Shown here one piece after another: positions 10,601 to 19,580 of a DNA stretch of 64,000 nucleotides. This stretch comes from Microbacterium sp. KUDC0406 (GTDB lineage Bacteria > Actinomycetota > Actinomycetes > Actinomycetales > Microbacteriaceae). The stretch covers positions 1,612,001 through 1,676,000 of the forward strand of contig NZ_CP091138.1 in NCBI RefSeq assembly GCF_021582875.1, in the 5' to 3' direction. The translations under genes and the position numbers were made by a program. The notes under the pieces were generated by a model. It saw only the letters and a list, made by a program, of their open reading frames with translations, was not told the origin of the DNA and made no database searches. Within the stretch, counting starts at the first letter, position 1, and each line of letters starts with the position of its first letter.

Positions 10601-10800
10601 TCCCGGCCGGGTCTCGATCACCCCTTCGACGATCGGGGGAAGCCGTCGCCGCGGATGCCGGCGATGCTGCCCGACACGACGATGGTGACGGCCTCGGGAG
10701 CGAGGCTCTGGGTGCGCACCGCATCGAGGGTGCGGGTCAGCTGGGCGCGCGCGGACTCACCGGAGCGCGTGACGACAAGGGCGTGGACTCGGGCTGGCAT
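7685..10800 (-). CDS. Large membrane glycosyltransferase, family 2 (three frame breaks)
   Basis: About 1038 aa after correction. An N-terminal GT-A/GT2 domain (start MPARVHALVVTRSG, then TLDAVRTQS, AVWLLAQDTVPEPDVL, IAAPKL) leads into a multi-spanning membrane region of ten or more helices (for example WAVLAALAVSVASF) and an acidic Ala/Asp/Pro-rich tail. Three breaks: one base short in the G5 run at 10635-10639, one short at the CCC of 10602-10604, and one extra base (or two missing) near 8571-8590. With these repaired the length is a multiple of three. A TAGGCT hexamer ends 9 nt before the ATG. Coupled to DUF5719; the acceptor is unknown, probably a polyprenyl-linked or surface glycan. Confidence 0.8.
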
Positions 10801-10883
10801 GACGTGGACAGCCTAGGCAGACCGAGGACCCTGCACGGTGAGCGCACCCGGCGCGCCCCGAGAAGCGCAGCCGCGGGGCGGGC

Positions 10884-11198
10884 TCAGCCGGCCCGGCGCT
10901 TGAGCTTGCGCCGCTCGCGCTCGGACAGGCCGCCCCAGATGCCGAAGCGCTCGTCGTTGTTCAGCGCGTACTCCAGGCACTCGCCGCGCACATCGCAGGA
11001 GCTGCAGATGCGCTTCGCGTCGCGAGTGGAGCCGCCCTTCTCCGGGAAGAAGGCCTCGGGGTCGACCTGCGCGCAGAGCGCGTCGGCCTGCCATGCGAGT
11101 GCGTTGTCATCCTCTTCCGGCTGCCTGACCCCCGGGACGCCCAGATCGACCGGATCGACGTACCAGTTGTCGGGAACGTCCGAACGGTAACCCGTCAT
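10884..11198 (-). CDS. whiB2: WhiB-family iron-sulfur regulator (WhiB2/WhmD-like)
   Basis: 104-aa WhiB-like protein. Four cysteines (about C42, C65, C68, C74, pattern C-x22-CxxC-x5-C) bind a [4Fe-4S] cluster in this family; GIWGGL and the basic C-terminal tail RRKLKRR are the family's contact turn and DNA-binding end. Neighbouring manA, DUF3499 and the zincin-like gene match the whiB2 locus of mycobacteria, where WhmD/WhiB2 controls septation and division; that role is inferred from context. It has its own promoter-like sequence upstream. Confidence 0.9.
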   Translation of the reverse strand: MTGYRSDVPDNWYVDPVDLGVPGVRQPEEDDNALAWQADALCAQVDPEAFFPEKGGSTRDAKRICSSCDVRGECLEYALNNDERFGIWGGLSERERRKLKRRAG

Positions 11199-11244
11199 CT
11201 CGATCTCCCAACCCTTCGCCTGCCCCCCTCGGGCCGTGCACTAG

Positions 11245-11275
11245 TAATTACACCCGTGTCATTCCCCCGGGTCAA
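11245..11275 (-). promoter_or_regulatory. Predicted whiB promoter
   Basis: On the minus strand TTGACC (11270-11275) and TGTAAT (11247-11252) are spaced 17 bp, with the overlapping TAATTA as an alternative -10. The AT-rich patch stands out from its surroundings and leaves a leader of roughly 40 nt before the whiB ATG. Confidence 0.55.
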
Positions 11276-11366
11276 GTCGCGGATCGTAAACCCTCAACCC
11301 GCTCTTGAAGGTTCATTGACGTGCGTCCGGCGTGTCGCGCGGGCGTGTCGCGTCCGGCTGCGTGAC

Positions 11367-12488
11367 TCAGTTCGTCGCGCCCGGTTGGGCGATGAACGCC
11401 TCGCCGCTGCCCTCGAGCACGAGCCGGCGCTCCTCGGCGGAGACGAACACGGCGGTGCCCACCGGCACCGTGACCGGCTCGCCGTCCGCACCGCGCACGA
11501 CGATCTCACCCGCGGTGGCCAGCACCATGGCGGGTCCGTCGACCTGCACCGCGAGCCCGGCGCCGTCGACCTGCGCCCGACGCAGCGCGAAGTCCGGTAC
11601 GGGGACCTCGTACGCGGTGACGGCGCCGGCGCCGGGATGCAGCACCGGAACCTCTCCGGGCGTCGTGTCCAGGATCGCGAGCAGCTCCCTCACATCGATG
11701 TGCTTGGGCGTGAGTCCGCCGCGCAGCACGTTGTCGCTCGCCGCCATGATCTCCACACCGAGACCCGACACGTACGCGTGCAGCAGGCCGGCGCGCAGGA
11801 ACACGCCCTCGCCGCGGGAGAGCACGAGCACGTTCATCAGCAGAGCCACGATCACGCCGGGGTCGCCGGGATAGCGCCCGGCGATCGAGCGCACGACAGC
11901 CAGCTCCGTGGCGAACTCGGAGGATTCCGCCGCGGCGAGCGCGGCGATCACGTCATCGACCTCGGGCTGCGCGTCGCCGGAGAGCAGCCATCCGATCGTG
12001 TCGCGCAGCACGTCGCCTCCGCCGGTCAGCCGGGAGCGCAGCGCGCACACCCCTGCGCCGTCCCCGAGTGCCTCGAGCAGCCGCAGGGTGCCGTCGACGG
12101 GGCGCAGGCCGGCGAGCGCCTCGAACCGCTCGCTCAGCACGACGATCAGCTCGGGCTTGTGGTTGTCGTCCCGGTAGTTGCGATGCGGATCATCGGCGGG
12201 CAGCGCCGCTTCCAGGGCGTACCCCGCGCGCGCCTGCTCCCTGGTCGGATGCACCTGGATCGACAGGGGGTCGGCGGCGGCGAGCAGCTTGAGCAGGAAC
12301 GACAGCGAGCCGCCGGTCACCGCATCAAGAGTGCGGCCGTCGGCGAGGTCGGCGGGGTCGCCGGGGTGGTCGCCGAACCAGACCTCCGCCTCGGGCCCGG
12401 CGGCGGGAGCGCGCCCCTCGAGCTCGGCCAGCAGAGAGGTGGATCCCCACGCGTAGTCGCGCGGCGCGTTCGTCAGGCTCATCAGCAT
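11367..12488 (-). CDS. manA: Mannose-6-phosphate isomerase, class I
   Basis: 373-aa type I zinc phosphomannose isomerase that interconverts fructose-6-P and mannose-6-P, feeding GDP-mannose for glycan synthesis. Hallmarks: SIQVHPTREQA (zinc His), DDNHKPEL (zinc Glu/His), and the active-site stretch AGLLHAYVSGLGVEIM followed by DNVLRGGLTPKHID. The frame stays open far upstream into antisense sequence; the start is set at the MLMSLTNAPRDYAWG methionine, with MSLTN six bases on as an alternative. TAACCT lies 9 nt upstream. Divergent from the polymerase/ligase genes. Confidence 0.93.
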   Translation of the reverse strand: MLMSLTNAPRDYAWGSTSLLAELEGRAPAAGPEAEVWFGDHPGDPADLADGRTLDAVTGGSLSFLLKLLAAADPLSIQVHPTREQARAGYALEAALPADDPHRNYRDDNHKPELIVVLSERFEALAGLRPVDGTLRLLEALGDGAGVCALRSRLTGGGDVLRDTIGWLLSGDAQPEVDDVIAALAAAESSEFATELAVVRSIAGRYPGDPGVIVALLMNVLVLSRGEGVFLRAGLLHAYVSGLGVEIMAASDNVLRGGLTPKHIDVRELLAILDTTPGEVPVLHPGAGAVTAYEVPVPDFALRRAQVDGAGLAVQVDGPAMVLATAGEIVVRGADGEPVTVPVGTAVFVSAEERRLVLEGSGEAFIAQPGATN

Positions 12489-12578
12489 GATCACCAGGTT
12501 AGGACGAACGGGCCCGGATGCCGCGCCGCACCGTCTGCACAGGGGTTCACCCCGCTCCGCGCGGTAGCCTGAAACGCG

Positions 12579-13997
12579 ATGGCCCAGTACAGCAAGCACC
12601 CCGCGGCTCCCGCACCGACGGCCCCCGAGCGGGAGACCACCGGGCACCTGATGCTGCGCGGGTACATCGTGCTCACGCTTTTCGCGACTCTCGCGCACAC
12701 CGCGGTGTTCAACCTGCTGGGATCCACCGGCGCCATCGTCGCGATGGGACTGCTGACCGCGGGCATCCTGGGGATCTGGATCCCCGCGATCGCACGGCAG
12801 CGCCCCACGCGCTTCCCCTGGCGGCGGCTCCCCTGGGTGGCGCTCGGCTACGGCGCCTTCGCCCTGCTCTCGGTGATCTGGTCGGAGTGGCCGAGCGCGA
12901 CGCTGATCACCTGGGCGCTCTGGCTCGCCGTCACCGTGAACGCCCTGTTCGCCGCGACGATGCTCACCTGGCAGGAACTCGTCCGCGCACTGTCCAGCGC
13001 CCTGAAGTGGATCGTCGGCCTCTCGCTCGCGATCGAGCTGTGGGTCGCGCTCGTGCTGCAGCATCCGATCCTGCCCAACTTCGCGGACGTCCCCTCGGGC
13101 AAGATCGACCCGCACATCTACTGGGTGCGGGGCAACCTGTTCACCGACGGGCGGATCCAGGGCATCGTGGGCAACGCGCACACGCTGTCGATGATGTGCC
13201 TGCTCGCTCTGATGGTCTTCGGCGTGCTGTTCGCGGCCAGGGTTCGCCGACGCGGTGCCCTCGTCGTCTGGGGAGTCATCGCACTCGTCCTGCTGTACAA
13301 GGCCGCTTCGGCGACGAGCGTGCTCTGCGGACTCGCGGCGGGCGTCGTGCTGCTGGTCGCCCTGCTGATGCGCCGCGCGCACCGCCCCTCGCAGCGCACC
13401 GCGATCTACACCGGCGGTCTGCTCGTGGTCGTCGCCGGCATCGCCACCGGATTCATCCTGCGCGATCAGGTGCTGGCCGCCTTCGGCAAGGATTCCGACA
13501 TGACCGGCCGGTTCGAGATCTGGGCGAAGGTCTGGGAGCGCGCCATCACGCATCCCATCATCGGGAACGGTTACTCCTCCCCCTGGGTCCCCTGGGACCC
13601 GGGCTTCCAGGGCTGGATCGTCGACCATAAGCTCACCGTCTTCCATGCGCACAACATGTGGCTGGACGTGTTCTTCCAGCTCGGCGTCGTGGGCGTCCTG
13701 CTCATGGCGACGGCCTGGGCGGCGCTCGCCTGGCGCGCCTGGTTCTTCGCGGTGGACCGTCCGCGCTGGGATCTCGACGCGAAGCGCCCCTATTCGCCGC
13801 TGTCGCTGCTGCCCACGATGGTCGTCGCCGCACTGCTGGTCGAGGGACTCGCGGAGTCCGCGCCGATCATGCTCTGGGGGTGGATGCTGCTCGTGATGTT
13901 CTCGTTCAAGATCAAGGCGGTCCCGCTCGTGGGCGTGGGCCTCGACGAGCGGTCGTCCGTGCTCGCGCACGGCGAGCAGGCGCGACAGGTGCCATGA
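12579..13997 (+). CDS. O-antigen ligase/polymerase-like membrane protein (Wzy_C type), first copy
   Basis: 472-aa polytopic protein of the O-antigen ligase superfamily, which polymerises or ligates lipid-linked glycans outside the membrane. About 11-12 hydrophobic segments. The large extracytoplasmic loop carries TGRFEIWAKVWERA and FHAHNMWLDVFFQLG; the loop arginine and histidine are the catalytic-type positions of the family. A TAGCCT hexamer lies 9 nt before the ATG. Overlaps the next, related gene by ATGA. Could be a polymerase (Wzy) or a ligase; sequence cannot decide. Confidence 0.85.
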   Translation: MAQYSKHPAAPAPTAPERETTGHLMLRGYIVLTLFATLAHTAVFNLLGSTGAIVAMGLLTAGILGIWIPAIARQRPTRFPWRRLPWVALGYGAFALLSVIWSEWPSATLITWALWLAVTVNALFAATMLTWQELVRALSSALKWIVGLSLAIELWVALVLQHPILPNFADVPSGKIDPHIYWVRGNLFTDGRIQGIVGNAHTLSMMCLLALMVFGVLFAARVRRRGALVVWGVIALVLLYKAASATSVLCGLAAGVVLLVALLMRRAHRPSQRTAIYTGGLLVVVAGIATGFILRDQVLAAFGKDSDMTGRFEIWAKVWERAITHPIIGNGYSSPWVPWDPGFQGWIVDHKLTVFHAHNMWLDVFFQLGVVGVLLMATAWAALAWRAWFFAVDRPRWDLDAKRPYSPLSLLPTMVVAALLVEGLAESAPIMLWGWMLLVMFSFKIKAVPLVGVGLDERSSVLAHGEQARQVP

Positions 13998-15289
13998 CCG
14001 ACCTCCGGCATCCGCTGCGCCTGCTCGCCTCGGCCGAGTTCGCCAGGGCGTACACGATCACGGTGCTCATCGCCGTGTTCGGCTCCTTCGCCATCGAACG
14101 CCTGTCCTCACTGCTGACCCTCGCCACGGTCATCGTCGTCCTGGCTCTCGTCGGCATCGCCGTGCTGTTCTCCCGCCGGGAGGAGCTCAGCCTGCTGCGC
14201 CTGGCGCCGACGTCGCTGCTGGGGTTCCTCGCGCTGGCCCTGCTCAGCGTGGTGTGGAGCACCGACCGATCGGACACGCTGACGGGGTGGGCATCGCTGC
14301 TCGGCTACGCGGTCCTCGCGATCACCGTCGGACACGTGCGCGACACCCTGCAGACCGTGCGCGCCATCGGCGACACCCTTCGCTGGCTGCTGATCGTCTC
14401 CCTGGCGCTCGAAGTGCTCTCCGGCATCCTGCTGGACGTTCCCTTCGAGCGTCTGGGCATCGAGGGCTCACTTGCCGCAGGCGGTCCGATCCAGGGCATC
14501 TTCGGCACGCGCAACATGCTCGGATTCGTCGCCGTGATCGCCCTGATCACGTTCATCGTCGAGTGGCGCACCAGATCCGTCTCCACACCGGTCGCCGTGG
14601 GCTCCGTGGCGCTGGGCGCGTTCCTCGCGCTGCTCTCTGCCTCGCCGACCGTCGTCGTCCTCGCCGCGGGAGTCGGCGTCGCGAGTCTCGCTCTCATGAT
14701 CGTCCGGCATGCTCCGGCCGAGCGCCGCAACATGGTGCAGTGGGCCCTCGGCGCGGTCGTGGTGATCGGGCTGGCCGCCGCCTTCGGGCTGCGGCACCAG
14801 ATCATCCGCCTGCTCGACGCCGGATCGGACTTCTCGATGCGCGCCGACCTGTGGAACACGATCCTGGACTTCGTTCCGAACAACGCGATCCTCGGTTCCG
14901 GCTGGATCGGCGCCTGGAACGACTCGGCATTCCCGTACATCTACATCAACATCCTGCTCGACCAGCAGCACCAGAGCGCCTTGAACGCCTATTTCGACGT
15001 GCTGCTGCAGCTGGGCTGGGCCGGGCTGCTGCTGTTCCTCGTGCTCGGCGGCGTCGCGATCATCCGCTCCTGGCTGGTCGCCAGCGTGCGGCGGTCCGTC
15101 GTGTACGCATGGACACCGCTGGTGCTGGTGACCCTCGCGATCGACTCGATGTTCGAGAGCTTCACGCTGGTCGGCGCCGGATGGTTCATGCTCGTGCTGT
15201 GCGCGCTGCGCGCCGGACAGTCGAGGTCGTGGCGGGAGAACATCGACGCCGTGCAGACCGGGACGCTGCCGACGCTGCGCCCCCTCTGA
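13994..15289 (+). CDS. O-antigen ligase/polymerase-like membrane protein, second copy
   Basis: 431-aa relative of the preceding protein with the same layout: about 11 membrane segments, a loop with SMRADLWNTILDFVP, and a later HQSALNAYFDVLLQLGW. The pair probably arose by duplication and diverged, perhaps for different polymers or as polymerase plus ligase. ATGA overlap with the upstream gene implies coupled translation. It is followed after 62 bp by the GlfT2-like gene, linking the pair to galactan assembly. Confidence 0.83.
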   Translation: MTDLRHPLRLLASAEFARAYTITVLIAVFGSFAIERLSSLLTLATVIVVLALVGIAVLFSRREELSLLRLAPTSLLGFLALALLSVVWSTDRSDTLTGWASLLGYAVLAITVGHVRDTLQTVRAIGDTLRWLLIVSLALEVLSGILLDVPFERLGIEGSLAAGGPIQGIFGTRNMLGFVAVIALITFIVEWRTRSVSTPVAVGSVALGAFLALLSASPTVVVLAAGVGVASLALMIVRHAPAERRNMVQWALGAVVVIGLAAAFGLRHQIIRLLDAGSDFSMRADLWNTILDFVPNNAILGSGWIGAWNDSAFPYIYINILLDQQHQSALNAYFDVLLQLGWAGLLLFLVLGGVAIIRSWLVASVRRSVVYAWTPLVLVTLAIDSMFESFTLVGAGWFMLVLCALRAGQSRSWRENIDAVQTGTLPTLRPL

Positions 15290-15351
15290 ACCGGGCGTCG
15301 CCCGCCTCGCTTCCCGGTGATCTCAAGGGTTCACCGGTAGGCTTGCACCTC

Positions 15352-17262
15352 GTGACCCATGTGCTGCAGAACGTCGTGTTCCCGCTCGACCGAGACCCCG
15401 ACCTCCTGCCGCTCTACGCCGACCCCGAGACCTGGTCCGTGATCGATGAGGAACCCGTCCGCGTCTCGAACCGGGCTCATCTCGGCAACATCCTGAGCCG
15501 CACCAGCGCACGCATCGTCTCCGGGCGCCGCGTGTCGCTCGGCACCTACTTCAACGCCTTCCCGGCGTCTTACTGGCAACACTGGACGAGCGTGCGCGAG
15601 GTGCGGCTCACCGTGCGGACGACCGGCCCCGCGACCATCCTGGTCTACCGTTCGAACGGGTCCGGCATCCGGCAGCGGGTCGAGGACCGCGAGGTGACGG
15701 GCAGCGCCGAGACCTCCTTCGATCTGTCGCTGACGGAGTACTCCGGTGGCGGATGGATCTGGTTCGACGTCGTCGCCGACGAGAAGAGCGCCGTGCTGGA
15801 GAGCGCGGTCTGGACGACCGAGCAGGGGCCCGCGCGCGATGGCAAGGCCTCGCTCGGCATCACCACCTACAACAAGCCGGACTACTGCGTCGAGACCCTG
15901 CAGGCCCTCGCGGACGCTCCGGAAGCGCTGGAGCTCGTCGACCGGATCTTCCTCGTCGATCAGGGAACGCAGCTGGTCGCGGATCAGGCGGGCTTCGACG
16001 AGGCCGCCGTCCGTCTCGGCGAGACGCTGTCCGTGATCCGGCAGCCCAACCTCGGCGGCTCCGGCGGCTTCGCCCGGGCGATGCACGAGACGCTGCAGCG
16101 ACCAGAGAGCGACTTCGTGCAGCTGCTCGACGACGACGTGCGGCTGGAGCCGGAGTCGCTGCGCCGATCGATCGTGTTCGGACAGTACGCGACGACCCCG
16201 ATCCTCGTCGGCGGGCACATGTTCGATCTGCTCGACCGCCCCCGGCTGCACGGCTGGGCCGAGGTGGTCGATGAGGATCCCTTCATGTGGCGCAACCTGT
16301 ACCAGGAGAAGATGCCGCACGACTTCGGCGTCGCGAACCTGCGCCAGAGCCCCCTGCTGCACATGCGCATGGACGCCGACTACAACGGCTGGTGGATGTG
16401 CCTCATCCCGGTCGCCGCGATCCGCGAGGTCGGGCTCTCGCTGCCGGCCTTCATCAAGTGGGATGACGCGGAGTTCTGCCTGCGCGCCGGCGAGGCCGGC
16501 TTCCCGACGGTCTCGCTGCCCGGCGTGGCGCTCTGGCACGTGGCCTGGGTGAACAAGGACGACACCATCGACTGGCAGGCGTACTTCCACGCCCGCAATC
16601 GCATCGTCGCAGGTCTGCTGCACTCGAACGCCCCGCGCGGCGGACGCCTGCTGGTGCACAGCCGCAGGGTCGACCTGAAGCACCTGATGATGATGCAGTA
16701 CTACCCCACGGCGCTGCGCGCCAGGGCGCTGCGCGACGTGCTGTCCGGCCCGGCGCACATGCGGAAGAACCTCGGCACGGCGATGCCGGATGCGAGGGCT
16801 CTCGCCGCGGAGTACCCGGAGACCGTGGTGCATCGCGACCCCTCCGTGGTGCTGCACTCCCGCAAGGGGCGCCGGGTCTACAAGCAGCACAAGCAGCACG
16901 AGTACGACAGCCCGACGGGGATGCTGCTGCGGTGGTTCACCGCGAGCACCCTGATCAAACACTGGCTGCACCAGCCCGACCCCGCCAACGTCGCCCAACC
17001 CGAGGTCGAGTTCGGCAAGGACGACGCGCACTGGTGGCGCCTGCCCGCCTTCGACAGTGCGCTCGTGAGCTCGGCCGACGGGTCGGGGAAGAACGTGTAC
17101 ACCCGCGACCGCGCGAAGTTCCGCCGGATGCTCCTGGACACGGTGCGCCTGCACCGGCAGCTGCGCCGCCGGTGGCCGCAACTGCAGAAGGAGTACCGCG
17201 AGGCACTTCCCGAACTCGTGTCCGAGGCCGCCTGGCAGCACACCTTCGAGGAGCAGTCGTGA
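15352..17262 (+). CDS. glfT2: GlfT2-like bifunctional galactofuranosyltransferase
   Basis: 636 aa, essentially the length of mycobacterial GlfT2 (637), which polymerises galactan from UDP-galactofuranose. An N-terminal beta-sandwich (about 1-165) precedes a GT-A domain (LGITTYNKPDYCVETL, QPNLGGSGGFARAM). The metal-binding DDD is at about residues 260-262. Trp347-Trp348, Asp371-Asp372 (IKWDDAEF) and His396 (ALWHVAW) fall at the numbering known for the mycobacterial enzyme. A C-terminal helical region follows. GTG start chosen to give the usual N-terminus; TAGG(C)T sits close upstream. Overlaps the GlfT1-like gene by GTGA. Activity is inferred from this residue-level match. Confidence 0.88.
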   Translation: MTHVLQNVVFPLDRDPDLLPLYADPETWSVIDEEPVRVSNRAHLGNILSRTSARIVSGRRVSLGTYFNAFPASYWQHWTSVREVRLTVRTTGPATILVYRSNGSGIRQRVEDREVTGSAETSFDLSLTEYSGGGWIWFDVVADEKSAVLESAVWTTEQGPARDGKASLGITTYNKPDYCVETLQALADAPEALELVDRIFLVDQGTQLVADQAGFDEAAVRLGETLSVIRQPNLGGSGGFARAMHETLQRPESDFVQLLDDDVRLEPESLRRSIVFGQYATTPILVGGHMFDLLDRPRLHGWAEVVDEDPFMWRNLYQEKMPHDFGVANLRQSPLLHMRMDADYNGWWMCLIPVAAIREVGLSLPAFIKWDDAEFCLRAGEAGFPTVSLPGVALWHVAWVNKDDTIDWQAYFHARNRIVAGLLHSNAPRGGRLLVHSRRVDLKHLMMMQYYPTALRARALRDVLSGPAHMRKNLGTAMPDARALAAEYPETVVHRDPSVVLHSRKGRRVYKQHKQHEYDSPTGMLLRWFTASTLIKHWLHQPDPANVAQPEVEFGKDDAHWWRLPAFDSALVSSADGSGKNVYTRDRAKFRRMLLDTVRLHRQLRRRWPQLQKEYREALPELVSEAAWQHTFEEQS

Positions 17263-18215
17263 ACGCCGCCCCGTTCGATCCGGCCTCGGCGGCGATCGTC
17301 ATCGTCACCTACAATCGCTCGCACCTGCTGCAAGGACTGCTCACCAGCATCCGCGCGATGGACCCGAAGCCCGGCCGCGTGGTGATCGTCGACAACGCCT
17401 CGGCCGACGACACCACCGAGGTCGTGGAGTCGTTCCGCGCCGACATCGGCACGGAGATCGTCTACCGGCGCCTGGAGACCAACACAGGTGGCTCCGGCGG
17501 ATTCAGCGAGGGCATGCGCACCGCATACGAGCTCGGCTCCGAGTGGATCTGGATGATGGACGACGACGTCGAGGTGCTCCCCGAGGGCCTGGCCCGGATG
17601 GGCGCGTGGGCGCCTCGCTTCAAGAGCATCCAGGGACGCCGCTACGACTACGACGGCAGCGAGTTCTACTGGCAGTACCGCATCGCCGACCGGATGGGCA
17701 TCCCGATCCCCTTCGCACCGTCGGGATTCGACGGCGCCGGATACCGCGAGATGAACAGCGGATGCTTCGAAGGCATGTTCATCCACCGCTCGATCGTGAA
17801 GAGCATCGGTCTCCCCGACCCGCGGTTCTTCATCTACTGGGACGACCAGGTGTACGGGTGGCTGGCATCGCGGCAGACCACCGCCGTGATCGTGGACGAG
17901 TTCGTCCTGCGCCGCACGCGTGAGATCGTGCAGTGGGACCTCGGCATCCGTCACCTGAACGCCTCGAGCAACGCCTACCGGTACTACATCATGCGCAATC
18001 GCGCGTTCATCAAGCACTACTACCGCGAGCACGGCGTGTACAGCCCCGTGCTGTTCGGTGCCGGTACCGCACTGACGTTCTTCAAGGAATTGATCCGGCT
18101 GGTGTTCGTCGAGCGCACCGTGCGCGGCACGAGCAACCTCTTCCGCGGCCTTCGCGACGGCGGCAAGATCGGCCGCGATCGCAACTGGCGCCCGATGAGA
18201 CCACTGGAGGCCTGA
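17259..18215 (+). CDS. GlfT1-like galactofuranosyl/rhamnosyl-acceptor glycosyltransferase (GT2)
   Basis: 318 aa, GT-A fold. Motifs: AIVIVTYNRSHLLQGLL, VVIVDNASADDT, the glycine-rich NTGGSGGFSEGM typical of galactofuranosyltransferases, the metal site WMMDDDVEV, and the catalytic region FFIYWDDQVYGWLA. Size and motifs match GlfT1, which adds the first Galf residues before GlfT2 extends the chain; in mycobacteria glfT1 sits beside the same Wzm/Wzt exporter pair seen just downstream here. GTG start overlaps the upstream stop. A rhamnosyltransferase of the same fold is the main alternative. Confidence 0.8.
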   Translation: MNAAPFDPASAAIVIVTYNRSHLLQGLLTSIRAMDPKPGRVVIVDNASADDTTEVVESFRADIGTEIVYRRLETNTGGSGGFSEGMRTAYELGSEWIWMMDDDVEVLPEGLARMGAWAPRFKSIQGRRYDYDGSEFYWQYRIADRMGIPIPFAPSGFDGAGYREMNSGCFEGMFIHRSIVKSIGLPDPRFFIYWDDQVYGWLASRQTTAVIVDEFVLRRTREIVQWDLGIRHLNASSNAYRYYIMRNRAFIKHYYREHGVYSPVLFGAGTALTFFKELIRLVFVERTVRGTSNLFRGLRDGGKIGRDRNWRPMRPLEA

Positions 18216-18216
18216 G

Positions 18217-18820
18217 ATGACTCAGCAGGAACCGGAGTACGTCTGGTCTTTCCCCCGGAGAAGAAGCGGCATCCCGGCCGGGTGTGGCTGATCGTCGGGC
18301 TTTCGGTCGCCGCGGTCGCGATCGCCGTCGTCCTGTTCCTGCTGTTCCTGCCGCGGACAGCGCCGGTCGCGGAGCCCACTGACTCCCCCACCCCGACCGT
18401 GTCGGCGACGCCCACCCCGGCGACAGCCCCACGACCACTCCGACGCCGACACCCACGCCCACCCCGACGCAGACGGTCCCTCCCGTGACGCCTCCGCCGC
18501 CCGCTGATCCCAGCCTGGCCACGTTCCGTGAGAAGGTGCGCCCCGTGCTCACCGACGCGGACACCGGTCTGCGGATGCTCGGTTCCGCGAGCGGCACGGA
18601 CGCCCAGCAGATCGTCGACCAGCTGCGACAGGACGCCGAGCGGCTCTCCGACAGCGTCGCGCCGTCATCGATCGCGGATGACTGGAGCACCCGCAGCGCT
18701 GCATACCTGAACGCGCTGTCCCGCTTGCAGGACGCGTATCAGACGAACTCGGGTGTGCAGGCGGCGCGAGACGCCGCCGCATCCGCCGAGCAGGCGCTCA
18801 AGCAGCTCGTCGGACTCTGA
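18217..18820 (+). CDS. Single-pass membrane protein with Thr/Pro linker (two frame breaks)
   Basis: About 201 aa after correction. A short cytosolic N-terminus with basic residues leads to one membrane helix (LIVGLSVAAVAIAVVLFLLFL), a Pro/Thr-rich linker of about 50 residues typical of wall-spanning segments, then a helical extracytoplasmic domain (from PADPSLATFREKVRPVLTDA to the C-terminus). Breaks: one base short in the C5 run at 18252-18256 and one short at the GG of 18419-18420. No family recognised. Starts 1 bp after the GlfT1-like gene, so it is probably the last gene of that operon. Confidence 0.65.
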
Positions 18821-18846
18821 TCCGCTGCCTCGCGCAGCGAGATCAG
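18817..18846. terminator. Shared hairpin between convergent genes
   Basis: CTGATCCGCTGC pairs with GCAGCGAGATCAG (one bulged A) around a 5-nt loop. It overlaps the ends of both the membrane-protein gene and the convergent wzt gene, so it likely terminates both. Confidence 0.65.
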
Positions 18847-19580
18847 CGTGCGGCGCTGTCGGCGTTGTACCGGTCCAGCACTTCGCCGATCGGCCCGTCC
18901 AGCACCAGCTCGCCCTTGTTCAGGTAGAGCCCCCGCGTGCAGAACCGGCGCAGATCGCGTTCGCTGTGGCTGACGAAGAACAGTGTCCGGCCGTCGGCGA
19001 GAAGTTCATCGATGCGTGCGTAGCACTTGTCGCGGAACGCCTTGTCGCCGACGGCGAGCACCTCGTCGACGAGCATGATGGGCTCTTCGAGCTGCGACAC
19101 GACCGAGAACGCCAGACGAACCTTCATGCCGTTGGACAGATGCTTGTACGGGGTGTCCTGGAAGTCCTCGAGCTCGGCGAAGGCGATCATGCCGTCGTAT
19201 CGGCGGGTGATCTCGTCCTTGGCCATTCCGTGCAGCCCGGCGGTGAGACGCACGTTCTCGCGCACGGTCAGGTCGCCGACGAACCCTCCGGTCAGCTCGA
19301 TCAGGGGCGCGACGCCGCCGTTGACCTTCACTGTGCCCTGGTCGGGCAGGAGCACGCCGGCGACGAGGCGCAGCAGAGTCGACTTGCCCTGGCCGTTCCG
19401 GCCGACGACGCCGATCGCCTCTCCCGGGGCGACCGAGAACGACACATCGCGCAGCGCCCAGAACTCACCCGGCCGCGAACGGCGGCTGGCACCGGCGAAC
19501 AGATCTTTGAGCGTGCGGTTGCCCCGGCGGTTGCGCCGGAACCGGACTCCGAGTCCTCTGACCTCGATCGCAGCAGCCAT
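18843..19580 (-). CDS. wzt: ABC polysaccharide exporter ATPase (Wzt/RfbE-like)
   Basis: 245-aa nucleotide-binding subunit of an O-antigen/galactan-type ABC exporter. Walker A GRNGQGKST, signature HLSNGMKVRLAFSV, Walker B IMLVDEVLAVGD, and the H-loop VSHSERDL are intact. It stops right after the ATPase domain, so it lacks the C-terminal carbohydrate-binding domain of larger Wzt proteins; this resembles RfbE (Rv3781) and TagH-type exporters of lipid-linked polymers. Coupled to the permease by a TGATG stop/start. Likely cargo: the galactofuranan made by the neighbouring GlfT proteins. Confidence 0.9.
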   Translation of the reverse strand: MAAAIEVRGLGVRFRRNRRGNRTLKDLFAGASRRSRPGEFWALRDVSFSVAPGEAIGVVGRNGQGKSTLLRLVAGVLLPDQGTVKVNGGVAPLIELTGGFVGDLTVRENVRLTAGLHGMAKDEITRRYDGMIAFAELEDFQDTPYKHLSNGMKVRLAFSVVSQLEEPIMLVDEVLAVGDKAFRDKCYARIDELLADGRTLFFVSHSERDLRRFCTRGLYLNKGELVLDGPIGEVLDRYNADSAAR